64,000 nt of DNA, taken from positions 186,001-250,000 of the forward strand of contig MAEX01000008.1 in NCBI GenBank assembly GCA_002013415.1, written 5' to 3'. Both the position numbers and the translations under genes were made by a program. Positions 48,109 through 57,658 of this stretch are shown in pieces. This DNA comes from Mycobacterium sp. D16Q14 (lineage in GTDB: Bacteria; Actinomycetota; Actinomycetes; Mycobacteriales; Mycobacteriaceae). Numbering within the stretch: position 1 is the first letter of the stretch; the number at the start of each line of letters is the position of its first letter. The notes below the pieces were generated by a model. The model worked only from the letters and a program-made list of their open reading frames with translations, had not been told where the DNA came from and ran no database searches.

Positions 48109-48720
48109 TCAGCTTGACGGTACCGGGTGCCGATACCCGGTCAGCCCAAGTGCGGCCACCTGACGCTGGCCGTGCTCATGCCCACCCACAGCGATCGAGG
48201 CCGTAGCCATACCGAGACGAGTGCCCTCTTCCAGCGGCAGGTCGATCCACCGAGTCATCAGTGCACGCGAGAAATGGCCGTGACCTATCAGCAGCACATC
48301 GCGTTGGGTGAGGTCAGCGGCGATCTTGGCGATCACCCGATCGGCCCGGGCCTGTACCTGAGCCACCGATTCGCCGCCGGGGCAGCCGTGCGTCCACACC
48401 AACCAACCCGGGTCGTTCTCGCGGATCTGGGGCGTGGTCAGGCCCTCGTAGTCGCCGTAGTCCCACTCGGAGAGTTCCTCGTCGGTGGCGGTGATGGTCA
48501 GACCGGCCAGCTCTGCGGTCTGGATCGCGCGTCGGCGCGGACTACTCAGAACCACCGGATCATTGAGATCGAGATCGTCCAGCACCTCACGTGCGGCGAC
48601 GGCCTGGGCGCGACCGATTTCCGTGAGATCCAGGTCGGTGCGACCGGTATGCCTGCCGATCTTTGACCATTCGGTTTCGCCGTGGCGTAGCAACAACATT
48701 CGGTTTTGGGGGGCAGACAC
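48109..48720 (-). CDS. gpm2: Histidine phosphatase family protein Gpm2
   Basis: Called a phosphoglycerate mutase by name, but the M. tuberculosis homologue (Rv3214) behaves as an acid phosphatase. The 203-residue protein has the catalytic RHGE motif at residues 12-15, SSPRRRAIQTAEL, EWDYGDYEG, and the second histidine in GHGHFSRA. GTG 48720 gives the exact tuberculosis length; the frame extends to 48807. CACAAT 7 nt before it fits a leaderless start. First gene of an operon with entC and the acetyltransferase. Confidence 0.88.
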   Translation of the reverse strand: MSAPQNRMLLLRHGETEWSKIGRHTGRTDLDLTEIGRAQAVAAREVLDDLDLNDPVVLSSPRRRAIQTAELAGLTITATDEELSEWDYGDYEGLTTPQIRENDPGWLVWTHGCPGGESVAQVQARADRVIAKIAADLTQRDVLLIGHGHFSRALMTRWIDLPLEEGTRLGMATASIAVGGHEHGQRQVAALGLTGYRHPVPSS

Positions 48721-48781
48721 GCACTTGATTGTGCCGTACCGACTTCCGTCGTGATCGCGTTCGGCATGCCAGTATGTGGGC

Positions 48782-49579
48782 GTGACTCGGGTGCTGGCGG
48801 TAGCCAATCAAAAGGGCGGGGTGGCCAAAACCACGACGGTCGCGTCCCTCGGCGCGGCGCTGGCCCAGACGGGGAAGAAGGTTCTGCTGGTTGACCTTGA
48901 CCCTCAGGGCTGCCTGACGTTCTCGCTGGGGCAGGACCCGGACCGACTTGGGGTCTCGGTGCACGAGGTCCTGCTGGGGCAGGCAGATATCAAGGAAGCG
49001 CTGGTCACCACCGCTGAGGATCTGACGCTGCTGCCCGCGAACATCGACCTGGCCGGTGCCGAGGCGATGCTGCTGATGCGGGCCGGCCGTGAGTACGCGC
49101 TGAAGCGGGCGCTCGAATCACTGGGGGACGAGTTCGACGTCGTGATCATCGACTGCCCGCCGTCGCTGGGCGTGTTGACTCTGAACGGCCTGACGGCCGC
49201 CGACTCGGTGATGGTGCCGCTGCAATGCGAGACGCTGGCGCACCGGGGTGTCGGCCAGTTCTTGCGGACGGTGACCGATGTTCAGCAGATCACCAACCCG
49301 GGGCTGACACTGCTTGGTGCACTGCCCACGCTGTACGACTCGCGGACCACGCACAGCCGCGATGTGCTGCTGGATGTGGCCGACCGTTACGAGCTGCCGG
49401 TGCTTGCCCCGCCTATTCCGAGGACTGTGCGGTTCGCCGAGGCCAGCGCCTCGGGCGCGTCAGTGCTGTCCGGCCGTAAGAACAAGGGCGCGCTGGCCTA
49501 CCAAGAGCTGGCGCAGAGTCTGGTGAAGCACTGGAAGAGCGGCAAGGCCATGCCGACCTTCGCGCCGCCCGTGGACTGA
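48782..49579 (+). CDS. ParA/Soj-family ATPase (orphan)
   Basis: A 265-residue deviant-Walker ATPase: VANQKGGVAKTTTVASLG, VLLVDLDPQGCLTFSLG and VVIIDCPPSLGVLTLNGL. No ParB or parS-like gene is adjacent, and the chromosomal parAB lies elsewhere in mycobacteria, so this is the Rv3213c-type orphan, possibly positioning another cargo. GTG 48782 gives the same N-terminus as the tuberculosis protein; GTG 48776 would add two residues. Confidence 0.9.
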   Translation: MTRVLAVANQKGGVAKTTTVASLGAALAQTGKKVLLVDLDPQGCLTFSLGQDPDRLGVSVHEVLLGQADIKEALVTTAEDLTLLPANIDLAGAEAMLLMRAGREYALKRALESLGDEFDVVIIDCPPSLGVLTLNGLTAADSVMVPLQCETLAHRGVGQFLRTVTDVQQITNPGLTLLGALPTLYDSRTTHSRDVLLDVADRYELPVLAPPIPRTVRFAEASASGASVLSGRKNKGALAYQELAQSLVKHWKSGKAMPTFAPPVD

Positions 49580-49658
49580 TTTCTGTTTTCCCGTCGAGTC
49601 CGCATTTCACGAGTTTCCGGCTTAAAAACGTCGTGATCCGGGGCTCCCCCTGTGAGAT

Positions 49659-50879
49659 TCACCCCAGCGCGAAGACTCGTGACCCGCGCTGTTCCACCAA
49701 TGTGTTGCCGACGACAGCACTGATGACGGGGATCTTCTCGTCGGCTGGGTCACGTTGCACCGCAATGGATTTCCGGAATTCTCCGGTGGTCATGTTGAAC
49801 ACATCGATCCCACCTTCGACCGGGATCAGCAGCTCGCCGGCCATGGCCGTGCCCGGCCCCAAGGGTTTCTTGGTGGTGGGCAGCACGAATCGGTAGGCGA
49901 GATCGAAGCCGCCCAGCACCAGCACCTGATTGCCCGTCCACCAGGTGACAACGTCGCCGGCTTGCGCGGCCGTGTTGGACTGGACCACCTCACCCGGCAG
50001 GGCCGTCGCACCGACCCGCATGCCATGGTCGTCGAACACCACCAGCTCGTTGTGGGTGCCGGGCAGGTATACGGCCGACCGGGTATCCGCGACAGCGAGC
50101 ACCTTGGCGGCAGAGCCGCGTTCAACCCCCGGTAGCGCCGCGGAGTAGAGCTCCTCGGGTTTGTCGTTGTCCTTCGGTGTCGGCTTTTGCAGCGTCAGTC
50201 GCAAGGTGGAGTCCTGAGGGCAGGTCTCCAGCACCGCGAGCACGCTGGACCCGACGGCACCCGATTTCAGCGTGCAGTCCACGCGGGGCTGGCTGTTGGG
50301 ATTCAGCGGAGCGACGACTCGTCCGTACTCCAGGGTGCGCACCATGTCCGAACGCCACAGCTCGAGCCGGGTGCTGCCAAGTGCCAGCACGTAGGTGCCG
50401 TCGGTCGACAGCGACACCTTCGGATCATTTGCACTACTGCGCAACGGACCCCGACGGCCGGTCTGTCCGTCGATCATGGTGACCTGGCCGCATCCGCGTG
50501 CATCTCGGTAGACCGCCACCGCGTCATCAATGAAGCCGATGACGCCGCACAGATTGAGATTGCGGCGCGCGTAGGACCACAGCTGTGCGCCGGTTACCGG
50601 GTCATGGCCCACCACGTCGTGCCCATCGGCGCTGACAACCGCACCGCTCGCGATGACCGGCCCCTTTGTGGCTCCACTTGCGGTGGACCACAGCTCGCGC
50701 ACCGAGTCAGGAACCCGGGTGGCACTCATCGGGCGTTTGATGTCCCCGGCGGCGGGATGGCTGACGGTGGCGCGGGCATCGCTGGTCCACCAGATCGTGG
50801 CACCGGTCACGGCGACCACGACGGCGATCACCGCCGCAGCAATGATGTCGGCCCGGGTGCGCCGCTCCGGTGCGATCAC
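49659..50879 (-). CDS. Membrane-anchored beta-propeller-like protein (Rv3212-like)
   Basis: A 406-residue protein with one N-terminal helix (about 10-30, IIAAAVIAVVVAVTGATIWW) and a large extracytoplasmic domain of repeated G-x-D-x-V/T-G-A-x-L-W blades (for example HDVVGHDPVTGAQLWSYARR), suggesting a PQQ-enzyme-like propeller. Residue-level function unknown. GTG 50879 overlaps the rhlE stop, so it is coupled to the RNA helicase gene. Confidence 0.8.
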   Translation of the reverse strand: MIAPERRTRADIIAAAVIAVVVAVTGATIWWTSDARATVSHPAAGDIKRPMSATRVPDSVRELWSTASGATKGPVIASGAVVSADGHDVVGHDPVTGAQLWSYARRNLNLCGVIGFIDDAVAVYRDARGCGQVTMIDGQTGRRGPLRSSANDPKVSLSTDGTYVLALGSTRLELWRSDMVRTLEYGRVVAPLNPNSQPRVDCTLKSGAVGSSVLAVLETCPQDSTLRLTLQKPTPKDNDKPEELYSAALPGVERGSAAKVLAVADTRSAVYLPGTHNELVVFDDHGMRVGATALPGEVVQSNTAAQAGDVVTWWTGNQVLVLGGFDLAYRFVLPTTKKPLGPGTAMAGELLIPVEGGIDVFNMTTGEFRKSIAVQRDPADEKIPVISAVVGNTLVEQRGSRVFALG

Positions 50880-52336
50880 GCCGTGGCGGTGGTCGCGGCC
50901 GGACGACGACGGCGCCGACGACGACGCGCGGGGGCGGGCTGGTCACCTTCCGCGGTGGCCACCGCCGCAGGTGCGTCGACGACAGAATCGTCGGCGGCCT
51001 CGCCTGCACGAGTACGCCGACGGGTGCGGGTGCGCTTGGGCTTGTCGCTTTCAGTGCGCTCGGCTCGCGGCTCGCGGCGCTTGGGTCCGCCGGTGAACTT
51101 GGGGCCGGTCGACCCGGTGACGTCGGCGGGGATGTTCAGCTCGGTGAACAAATGCGGTGAGGTGGAATAGGTTTCATCAGGATCGGGCACGCCGAGGCCG
51201 AGCGCCTTGTCGATCAGCTGCCAGCGCGCGACATCGTCCCAGTCCACCAGGGTGACAGCGATACCGGTGCGTCCGGCACGGCCGGTGCGTCCGATGCGGT
51301 GCACGTACGTCTTGTCGTCCTCGGGGCACTGGTAATTGATGACGTGGGTGACATCGTCGATGTCGATACCGCGGGCAGCCACGTCGGTTGCGACCAGCAC
51401 GGTGATCTCACCGGAACGGAAGGCGGACAATGCCTTTTCGCGAGCGATCTGACCGAGGTCGCCGTGCACGGCGCCCACGATGAAACCGCGCTCGGCCAGC
51501 TCGTCGGACACCTTCTGTGCGGTCCGCTTGGTGCGGGTGAAAATCATGGTGGCCCCGCGGCCCTCGGCCTGCAGGATGCGGCTGACCAGCTCGATCTTGT
51601 CCAGCGCATGCGCCCGGTAGACGAACTGCTCGGTCGAGTCGTGCACCGACGAAGAATGAGGAGCTTCGGCCCGGATGTGGGTCGGGCGATTCATGAAGGT
51701 GCGAGCCAGGGTGATGATCGCATCGGGCATCGTCGCCGAGAACAGCATCGACTGCCGTCCCGATTCAGCGGACGGTGCCAGCGCCAGAATGCGCTCGATG
51801 TCGGGCAGGAAGCCCAGGTCCAGCATCTCGTCGGCCTCGTCGAGCACCAGCATGGCTAGTCCGCCCAGCTGCAGGTGACCCTGCTGCGCGAGGTCCAGGA
51901 GTCGACCCGGCGTCCCGACTACGACGTCGGCACCGGCGCGGAGCGCCTCGATCTGTGCCTCGTACGGACGTCCGCCATAGATGGAGACAACGCTGAAGTC
52001 GCGGTCACCGGCCGCCAGGTACTTCGACGCCCTGGTGAGGTCTTCGTAAACCTGGATGCACAGCTCGCGGGTCGGGACCACGACCAGCGCGCGGGGCGTG
52101 CCGTTGAGCGGTCGATCTTCGACTCCGGTGGCGATGCGGTGCAGCAGCGGGACACCGAATGCGTAGGTCTTGCCCATACCGGTGCGGGCCTGGCCGATGA
52201 GGTCAGAGCCAGCGAGGGCGAGCGGAAGGGTGAGTTCCTGGATGGCGAACGGATGCTCGATTCCGGCTTCGCTGAGGGCCCGGACAATCTCGTCGCGGAC
52301 GCCGAGCTGGGCAAAAGTGTGTTCGATATGACTCAT
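50876..52336 (-). CDS. rhlE: DEAD-box RNA helicase RhlE
   Basis: ATP-dependent RNA unwinding in ribosome assembly or decay. The 486-residue protein shows the motif order: Q motif FAIQELTLPLAL, I ARTGMGKT, Ia PTREL, Ib TPGR, II DEADEMLDLGF, III SAT, V DVAARGIDIDDV, VI HRIGRTGRAGRTG. The last 90 residues are Arg/Ala-rich and basic (KPKRTRTRRRTRAG and RRRRRRRRP), a likely RNA-binding tail. GAAAGG lies about 12 nt before the ATG. Operon with the Rv3212-like gene. Confidence 0.94.
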   Translation of the reverse strand: MSHIEHTFAQLGVRDEIVRALSEAGIEHPFAIQELTLPLALAGSDLIGQARTGMGKTYAFGVPLLHRIATGVEDRPLNGTPRALVVVPTRELCIQVYEDLTRASKYLAAGDRDFSVVSIYGGRPYEAQIEALRAGADVVVGTPGRLLDLAQQGHLQLGGLAMLVLDEADEMLDLGFLPDIERILALAPSAESGRQSMLFSATMPDAIITLARTFMNRPTHIRAEAPHSSSVHDSTEQFVYRAHALDKIELVSRILQAEGRGATMIFTRTKRTAQKVSDELAERGFIVGAVHGDLGQIAREKALSAFRSGEITVLVATDVAARGIDIDDVTHVINYQCPEDDKTYVHRIGRTGRAGRTGIAVTLVDWDDVARWQLIDKALGLGVPDPDETYSTSPHLFTELNIPADVTGSTGPKFTGGPKRREPRAERTESDKPKRTRTRRRTRAGEAADDSVVDAPAAVATAEGDQPAPARRRRRRRRPAATTATA

Positions 52337-52579
52337 GGGTGGTGTACGTACCTTTCGTGTTTTCGCTCAGCGCGCACGATCGGTAGGTCGGATTTCGACG
52401 GGGCCGGGCTCGCGTCTAGCGGCGAGGGCAGCACGTGCACGCACATTTCCTGTGGGAGAACTCTCTGGGTACTTCACAGTCAGGGCGTTCGTCCCGCACT
52501 CATGATAGCGGGTGAGCTGCGATTTTCCGATTCGCCGTGGTTTGCCCCGCGGTTCGGTGTTCTCCTGCGGGTGCCCGAC

Positions 52580-52585
52580 TAGAGT
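52580..52585 (+). promoter_or_regulatory. -10 box of leaderless ferritin-like transcript
   Basis: TAGAGT, 7 nt before ATG 52593. Confidence 0.5.
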
Positions 52586-52592
52586 TCCAGAC

Positions 52593-53246
52593 ATGACTGC
52601 GGACCTCGATCCTCCCGGTGTCAATCAGCTGTTCGCGGTGATCGCGTACGGCGAGATCGCGGCGTTCTACCGGTTGACCGACGAGTCCAAGATGGCGCCC
52701 GACCTGGCCAGCAAGATCGCTATCGCCAGCATGGCGGCCTCGCAGATGCGCCACTACGAGGTGCTGCGAGATGCGATGGAGGCTAACGGAGTTGACGTCC
52801 TGACGGCCATGGAGCCGTACGTCAAGACGCTAGAGAATTACCACTCGCTTACCCTGCCGCGTACGTGGTTGGAGGCCATGGTGAAGGCGTACATCGGCGA
52901 CTCGCTGGCGGCCGATTTTTATGGCGAGGTGGTCGCCTCGCTGCCGGGTGAATCGGCGGCGGTTCTCAAGTCGGTGCTGGGGACCACCGGACACTCAGAG
53001 TTCGTCATCGCCCAGGTGCGTGAGGCCGTCAAGGACAACCCGCAGCAGCGCAACCGGCTCACCTTGTGGGGTCGACGGCTGCTCGGTGAAGCCGTCACGC
53101 AGGCGCAGCATGTGCTTGCCGGGCACGACGAGCTCGCCGAGCTGGTGATGTCCGGCGGTGCCGGTCTGGGGAACCTGAACGAGTTCTTCGAGCGGCTGCA
53201 GGGGGCGCATGCCGAGCGGATGGCGGTTCTGGGGCTGGGCGGTTAG
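52593..53246 (+). CDS. Ferritin-like diiron-fold protein (Rv3210c-like)
   Basis: A 217-residue helical protein resembling tRNA-hydroxylase/ferritin-like folds. Candidate metal ligands are glutamates and histidines in AYGEIAAFYRL, QMRHYEVLRDAME and the later GHSEFVIAQV with LAADFYGEVV. Whether iron is bound cannot be told. ATG 52593 is selected because a leaderless box precedes it and removes a 27-residue extension with no family signal. Convergent with the MmpS-like gene. Confidence 0.8.
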   Translation: MTADLDPPGVNQLFAVIAYGEIAAFYRLTDESKMAPDLASKIAIASMAASQMRHYEVLRDAMEANGVDVLTAMEPYVKTLENYHSLTLPRTWLEAMVKAYIGDSLAADFYGEVVASLPGESAAVLKSVLGTTGHSEFVIAQVREAVKDNPQQRNRLTLWGRRLLGEAVTQAQHVLAGHDELAELVMSGGAGLGNLNEFFERLQGAHAERMAVLGLGG

Positions 53247-53262
53247 CCCGGCTGCTCGAGCT

Positions 53263-53991
53263 CTACTTGGTGCAGCGGGCGATGATGCTGTTATTGCTCT
53301 GCACTGCCAGCATCTGGTTCTGGCTGTTGGTGATCGAGCAGTTGATCTGACTCGCGAAGCTCGTCGCAGTGATTGATCCGCCGACGATTCCGGGGCTCGG
53401 TGTCACGATCATCGTCCAGGGCAGCGAGGCGCCGAGCACGGTCCGCGTCGCGCCGTTGCCGTCGGTATAGGTGATGGTCAACAGGTCGCCCGGTGTCTGG
53501 TTACCGGTGACGTAGTACGCGAACGCCGCGGGTGTGATCGGCCGCTGGCCTTCCGGTGGGAGCATCGGGTTGGAGGGCGGCGGCTCGGGTGCGGGTGCCT
53601 CCGTGGACGGCGCCGTGCTCGGCGTCTCCTGCGGCGGGGTGGTTGTCACGGTTGTCGTCGACGGTTGCGCCGAGGTCGCCGATGGTGACGGCGCAGGGGG
53701 AGTGGTGGTCACCGGCGTCAGTGAGGGCACGGGTGTGGTGATGGCAGAGGCCGGCGGCTTGTCATCGCCACCGCTGAGCACGACCGCCGTCGCGATGACG
53801 GCAATCGCGAGCACCGCCCCGGCAATGGACGCGACCCATTTCCAGTTCTCGTTCGAACCCGGCGGCCTGTACTCGAAGTCCTCGTCGAGACCTGAGTACC
53901 CGCTGTACTGCGGGGTCGTCTCGGATTCATACGGGTCGTCGTAGGGCTCGTAGCCGCTGGAGGACCGAGAATCTCCGCGATAGCCGACCAT
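53263..53991 (-). CDS. Thr/Pro-rich membrane protein with MmpS-like C-terminal domain
   Basis: A 242-residue protein: acidic Tyr/Ser-rich cytosolic head (1-48), one helix (about 50-70, WVASIAGAVLAIAVIATAVV), a Pro/Thr/Ser-rich extracytoplasmic spacer (80-145) and a C-terminal beta-domain (FAYYVTGNQTPGDLLTITYT, SLPWTMIVTP, INCSITNSQNQ) that resembles MmpS accessory proteins. No mmpL gene is adjacent. It matches Rv3209 in position. Role in lipid or small-molecule export is only a suggestion. Confidence 0.75.
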   Translation of the reverse strand: MVGYRGDSRSSSGYEPYDDPYESETTPQYSGYSGLDEDFEYRPPGSNENWKWVASIAGAVLAIAVIATAVVLSGGDDKPPASAITTPVPSLTPVTTTPPAPSPSATSAQPSTTTVTTTPPQETPSTAPSTEAPAPEPPPSNPMLPPEGQRPITPAAFAYYVTGNQTPGDLLTITYTDGNGATRTVLGASLPWTMIVTPSPGIVGGSITATSFASQINCSITNSQNQMLAVQSNNSIIARCTK

Positions 53992-54147
53992 GATCAGCGC
54001 TTCCTCTCAGCCCCATATCAAATGTGAAACCTGATACTGATGTTACTGCTGTGACTAACGGACTGGCACGATCATGCGAGGTGTGTCGGCAGTACCGGCG
54101 TCGGCTAACCTCTGCAGTACACGCTTAATGACCTGGAAGGTGCCTTC

Positions 54148-55106
<959 letters not shown>

Positions 55107-55211
55107 TCAGGCGGCTAATCAATCCGCTTGAACCCGAAATACAGACAGTACTCCTGGCATCTGGCGGCGTGCCCGAGGCGGGATGGCCTGTCGCTATGCC
55201 ATCCTTGCCCG

Positions 55212-56273
55212 GTGACCTACGACCGGCACCAATGGGCGCATAATCGTAGGTCCATGCCAGAAACCATGAGTCGGCTCCCCGTGCAGGAGTCCTCCGAACG
55301 CTACGAGCCGCTGCGCGCCCAGCGCGATCCGCTCGCCGAAGGAAGCGGACGCATCCGATCCGATCGGCGTGATCGCGACCGCTGGCGCAAGCAGACCTGG
55401 CTCGGCCGTTTCATCTCCACCTACGGATGGCGTGCGTATGCCATTCCGCTGCTGGTCGCGTTGACCGTCTTCGTCGGGTACCAGACCGTGACGCAGCGTG
55501 AACCCGCGCACGCGGGTACCGGCCCCAATGAGCCCGTCGCCGATCCTCCGTCTATTGGCGCGCTGGGTGACGCGATCATCGGTGCCCCGCCCAAGGGTCT
55601 CACCCAATTCGACGCGACTTTGCCCACCGGTGTGCTGCCCGAGGGGGAGCCGTTCACCGAGGCGGGCGCCAAGTCCTGGCACGTCGTACCGGGCACGACC
55701 CCCCAGATCGGGACGGGTGCCGCGAAGGTGTTCGCGTACACCATCGAGGTTGAGGACGGCATCGACACCATGGGTTTTGGCGGTGACGATCTCTTCGCAC
55801 GCATGGTGACCGAGACGCTGGCCAGTCAGAAGAGCTGGACGCACAATCCTCAGTTCGGATTTGTCCGGATTGACTCCGGCACACCTGATTTCCGGATCTC
55901 GCTGACCTCGCCGGCCACGGTGCGCGAGGGCTGTGGTTATGAGATTCAGCTCGAAGCCTCTTGCTATAACCCGCGTTACGGCGAGAACGGCGACCGGCGC
56001 GTGTTCATCAATGAAGCACGGTGGGTGCGCGGCGCCGTCCCGTTCCAGGGTGACATCACGTCGTACCGCCAGTACGTCATCAACCACGAAGTCGGACATG
56101 CCATCGGTTACCGGGTACACGAACCGTGTGAGCAGGACCAACAGCTGGCTCCGGTGATGATGCAGCAGACATTCAGCACCAACAACAACGATGCGGCGAA
56201 GTTCGACGCTGATTCGATCAAGCCCGACGGCAAGACCTGCCGCACCAATCCCTGGCCGTATCCGATTCCCTAG
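55212..56273 (+). CDS. DUF3152 secreted/anchored metalloprotease-like protein
   Basis: A 353-residue protein with a cytosolic Arg-rich head (about 1-70), one helix near 73-95 (YAIPLLVALTVFVGYQTV) and an extracytoplasmic domain with HEVGHAIGYRVHEPC. This is HExxH followed by glycine and a third histidine one residue further than in metzincins (HExxHxxGxxxH), so a zinc protease is likely but atypical. GTG 55212 is chosen for the family start TYDRHQWAHNR; ATG 55254 is an alternative. It matches Rv3207c. Confidence 0.85.
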   Translation: MTYDRHQWAHNRRSMPETMSRLPVQESSERYEPLRAQRDPLAEGSGRIRSDRRDRDRWRKQTWLGRFISTYGWRAYAIPLLVALTVFVGYQTVTQREPAHAGTGPNEPVADPPSIGALGDAIIGAPPKGLTQFDATLPTGVLPEGEPFTEAGAKSWHVVPGTTPQIGTGAAKVFAYTIEVEDGIDTMGFGGDDLFARMVTETLASQKSWTHNPQFGFVRIDSGTPDFRISLTSPATVREGCGYEIQLEASCYNPRYGENGDRRVFINEARWVRGAVPFQGDITSYRQYVINHEVGHAIGYRVHEPCEQDQQLAPVMMQQTFSTNNNDAAKFDADSIKPDGKTCRTNPWPYPIP

Positions 56274-56372
56274 CGGCGGTCCCGGGCTCGGGAAGGGTTG
56301 GCATCCCGATACTGTTGATGCAGCTGTAGGGCTCTCAGACAGCCCTGAGGAACCCGAGTCACAGGAGTCACG

Positions 56373-57548
56373 GTGCCCACATTGCCGCCGTTGGTAAGCC
56401 CCGCCGCAGGTCTTACCCGCGAGGAAGTCGCCCGGTACAGCCGCCATCTGATCATCCCCGACCTGGGTGTGGACGGACAGAAACGTCTCAAGAACGCCAA
56501 GGTGCTGGTCATCGGCGCCGGCGGTCTCGGATCTCCGACACTGTTGTACTTGGCTGCCGCAGGTGTCGGCACCATCGGCATCGTCGAGTTCGACGTGGTC
56601 GACGAGTCCAATCTGCAGCGCCAGATCATTCATGGCCAGTCCGATATCGGCAGGTCCAAAGCGCAGAGCGCGCGTGACTCGGTGCTGGAGATCAACCCGC
56701 TGGTCGAGGTGCGGCTGCATCAGCTGCGTTTGGACCCGGACAACGCGGTCAACCTGTTCAAACAGTACGACCTGATCCTGGACGGCACCGACAACTTCGC
56801 GACGCGCTACCTGGTCAACGACGCCGCTGTGCTCGCACACAAGCCGTACGTATGGGGTTCCATTTACCGCTTCGAGGGCCAGGTGTCGGTCTTCTGGGAA
56901 GACGCGCCCGACGGTCTCGGCCTGAATTACCGCGATCTGTACCCCGAGCCGCCGCCCCCAGGCATGGTGCCGTCCTGCGCGGAGGGTGGCGTATTGGGCA
57001 TCCTGTGCGCCTCCATCGCCTCGGTGATGGGTACCGAGGCCATCAAGCTGATCACTGGAATCGGTGACACGCTGATGGGCCGGCTCATGGTCTATGACGC
57101 GCTGGACATGACGTACCGCACCATCAAGATCCGCAAGGATCCGGCCACGCCGAAGATCACCGAACTCATCGACTACGACGCGTTCTGCGGTGTGATCAGC
57201 GATGAGGCCTCCGCTGCGGTCGCCGATTCCACCATTACCCCGCGTGAGCTGCGCGAATTGCTTGAATCCGACAAGAAGGTGGCGCTGATCGACGTGCGCG
57301 AACCCGTCGAATGGGACATCGTCCACATCGACGGTGCCGAGCTGGTACCCAAGTCGACCCTGGAGTCCGGAGATGGCCTCGCCAAGCTGCCACAGGACCG
57401 CCAGGCGGTGCTGTACTGCAAGACGGGGATTCGGTCGGCAGAGGCGCTTGTGGCCGTGAAGAAGGCTGGTTTCTCCGACGCGGTGCACCTCCAGGGAGGC
57501 ATCGCCGCCTGGGCCAAGCAGGTTGACCCCGACATGGTCATGTACTGA
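56373..57548 (+). CDS. moeZ: Adenylyltransferase/sulfurtransferase MoeZ
   Basis: Activates small ubiquitin-like sulphur carriers for molybdopterin, thiamine and CysO-type cysteine synthesis. The 391-residue protein joins a ThiF/MoeB adenylation domain (GAGGLGSPTLLYLAAAGVG, RQIIHGQSDIG, catalytic Cys in VPSCAEGG) to a rhodanese domain with active Cys349 (YCKTGIRSAE). I see no CxxC pair for the structural zinc common in MoeB. GTG 56373 has AGGAG 5 nt upstream. It corresponds to moeB1/moeZ (Rv3206c). Confidence 0.92.
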   Translation: MPTLPPLVSPAAGLTREEVARYSRHLIIPDLGVDGQKRLKNAKVLVIGAGGLGSPTLLYLAAAGVGTIGIVEFDVVDESNLQRQIIHGQSDIGRSKAQSARDSVLEINPLVEVRLHQLRLDPDNAVNLFKQYDLILDGTDNFATRYLVNDAAVLAHKPYVWGSIYRFEGQVSVFWEDAPDGLGLNYRDLYPEPPPPGMVPSCAEGGVLGILCASIASVMGTEAIKLITGIGDTLMGRLMVYDALDMTYRTIKIRKDPATPKITELIDYDAFCGVISDEASAAVADSTITPRELRELLESDKKVALIDVREPVEWDIVHIDGAELVPKSTLESGDGLAKLPQDRQAVLYCKTGIRSAEALVAVKKAGFSDAVHLQGGIAAWAKQVDPDMVMY

Positions 57549-57645
57549 TCGGTGGGAACCAGCAACAGCTCCATATTGCGGGACGCCCCATCTGTGACCG
57601 CCGACACGAACTCCGAGCGAACACAATCCAGTTTATTGCAGGCGG

Positions 57646-57651
57646 TAACGT
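57646..57651 (+). promoter_or_regulatory. -10 box of leaderless transcript (TIGR02569-type gene)
   Basis: TAACGT, 7 nt before GTG 57659. Confidence 0.5.
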
Positions 57652-57658
57652 ATCCCGC

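Noticed and set aside
55194..57626. 810-residue minus-strand frame opposite DUF3152 and moeZ
   Set aside because: It covers two recognised genes on the other strand and contains only compositional low-complexity sequence.
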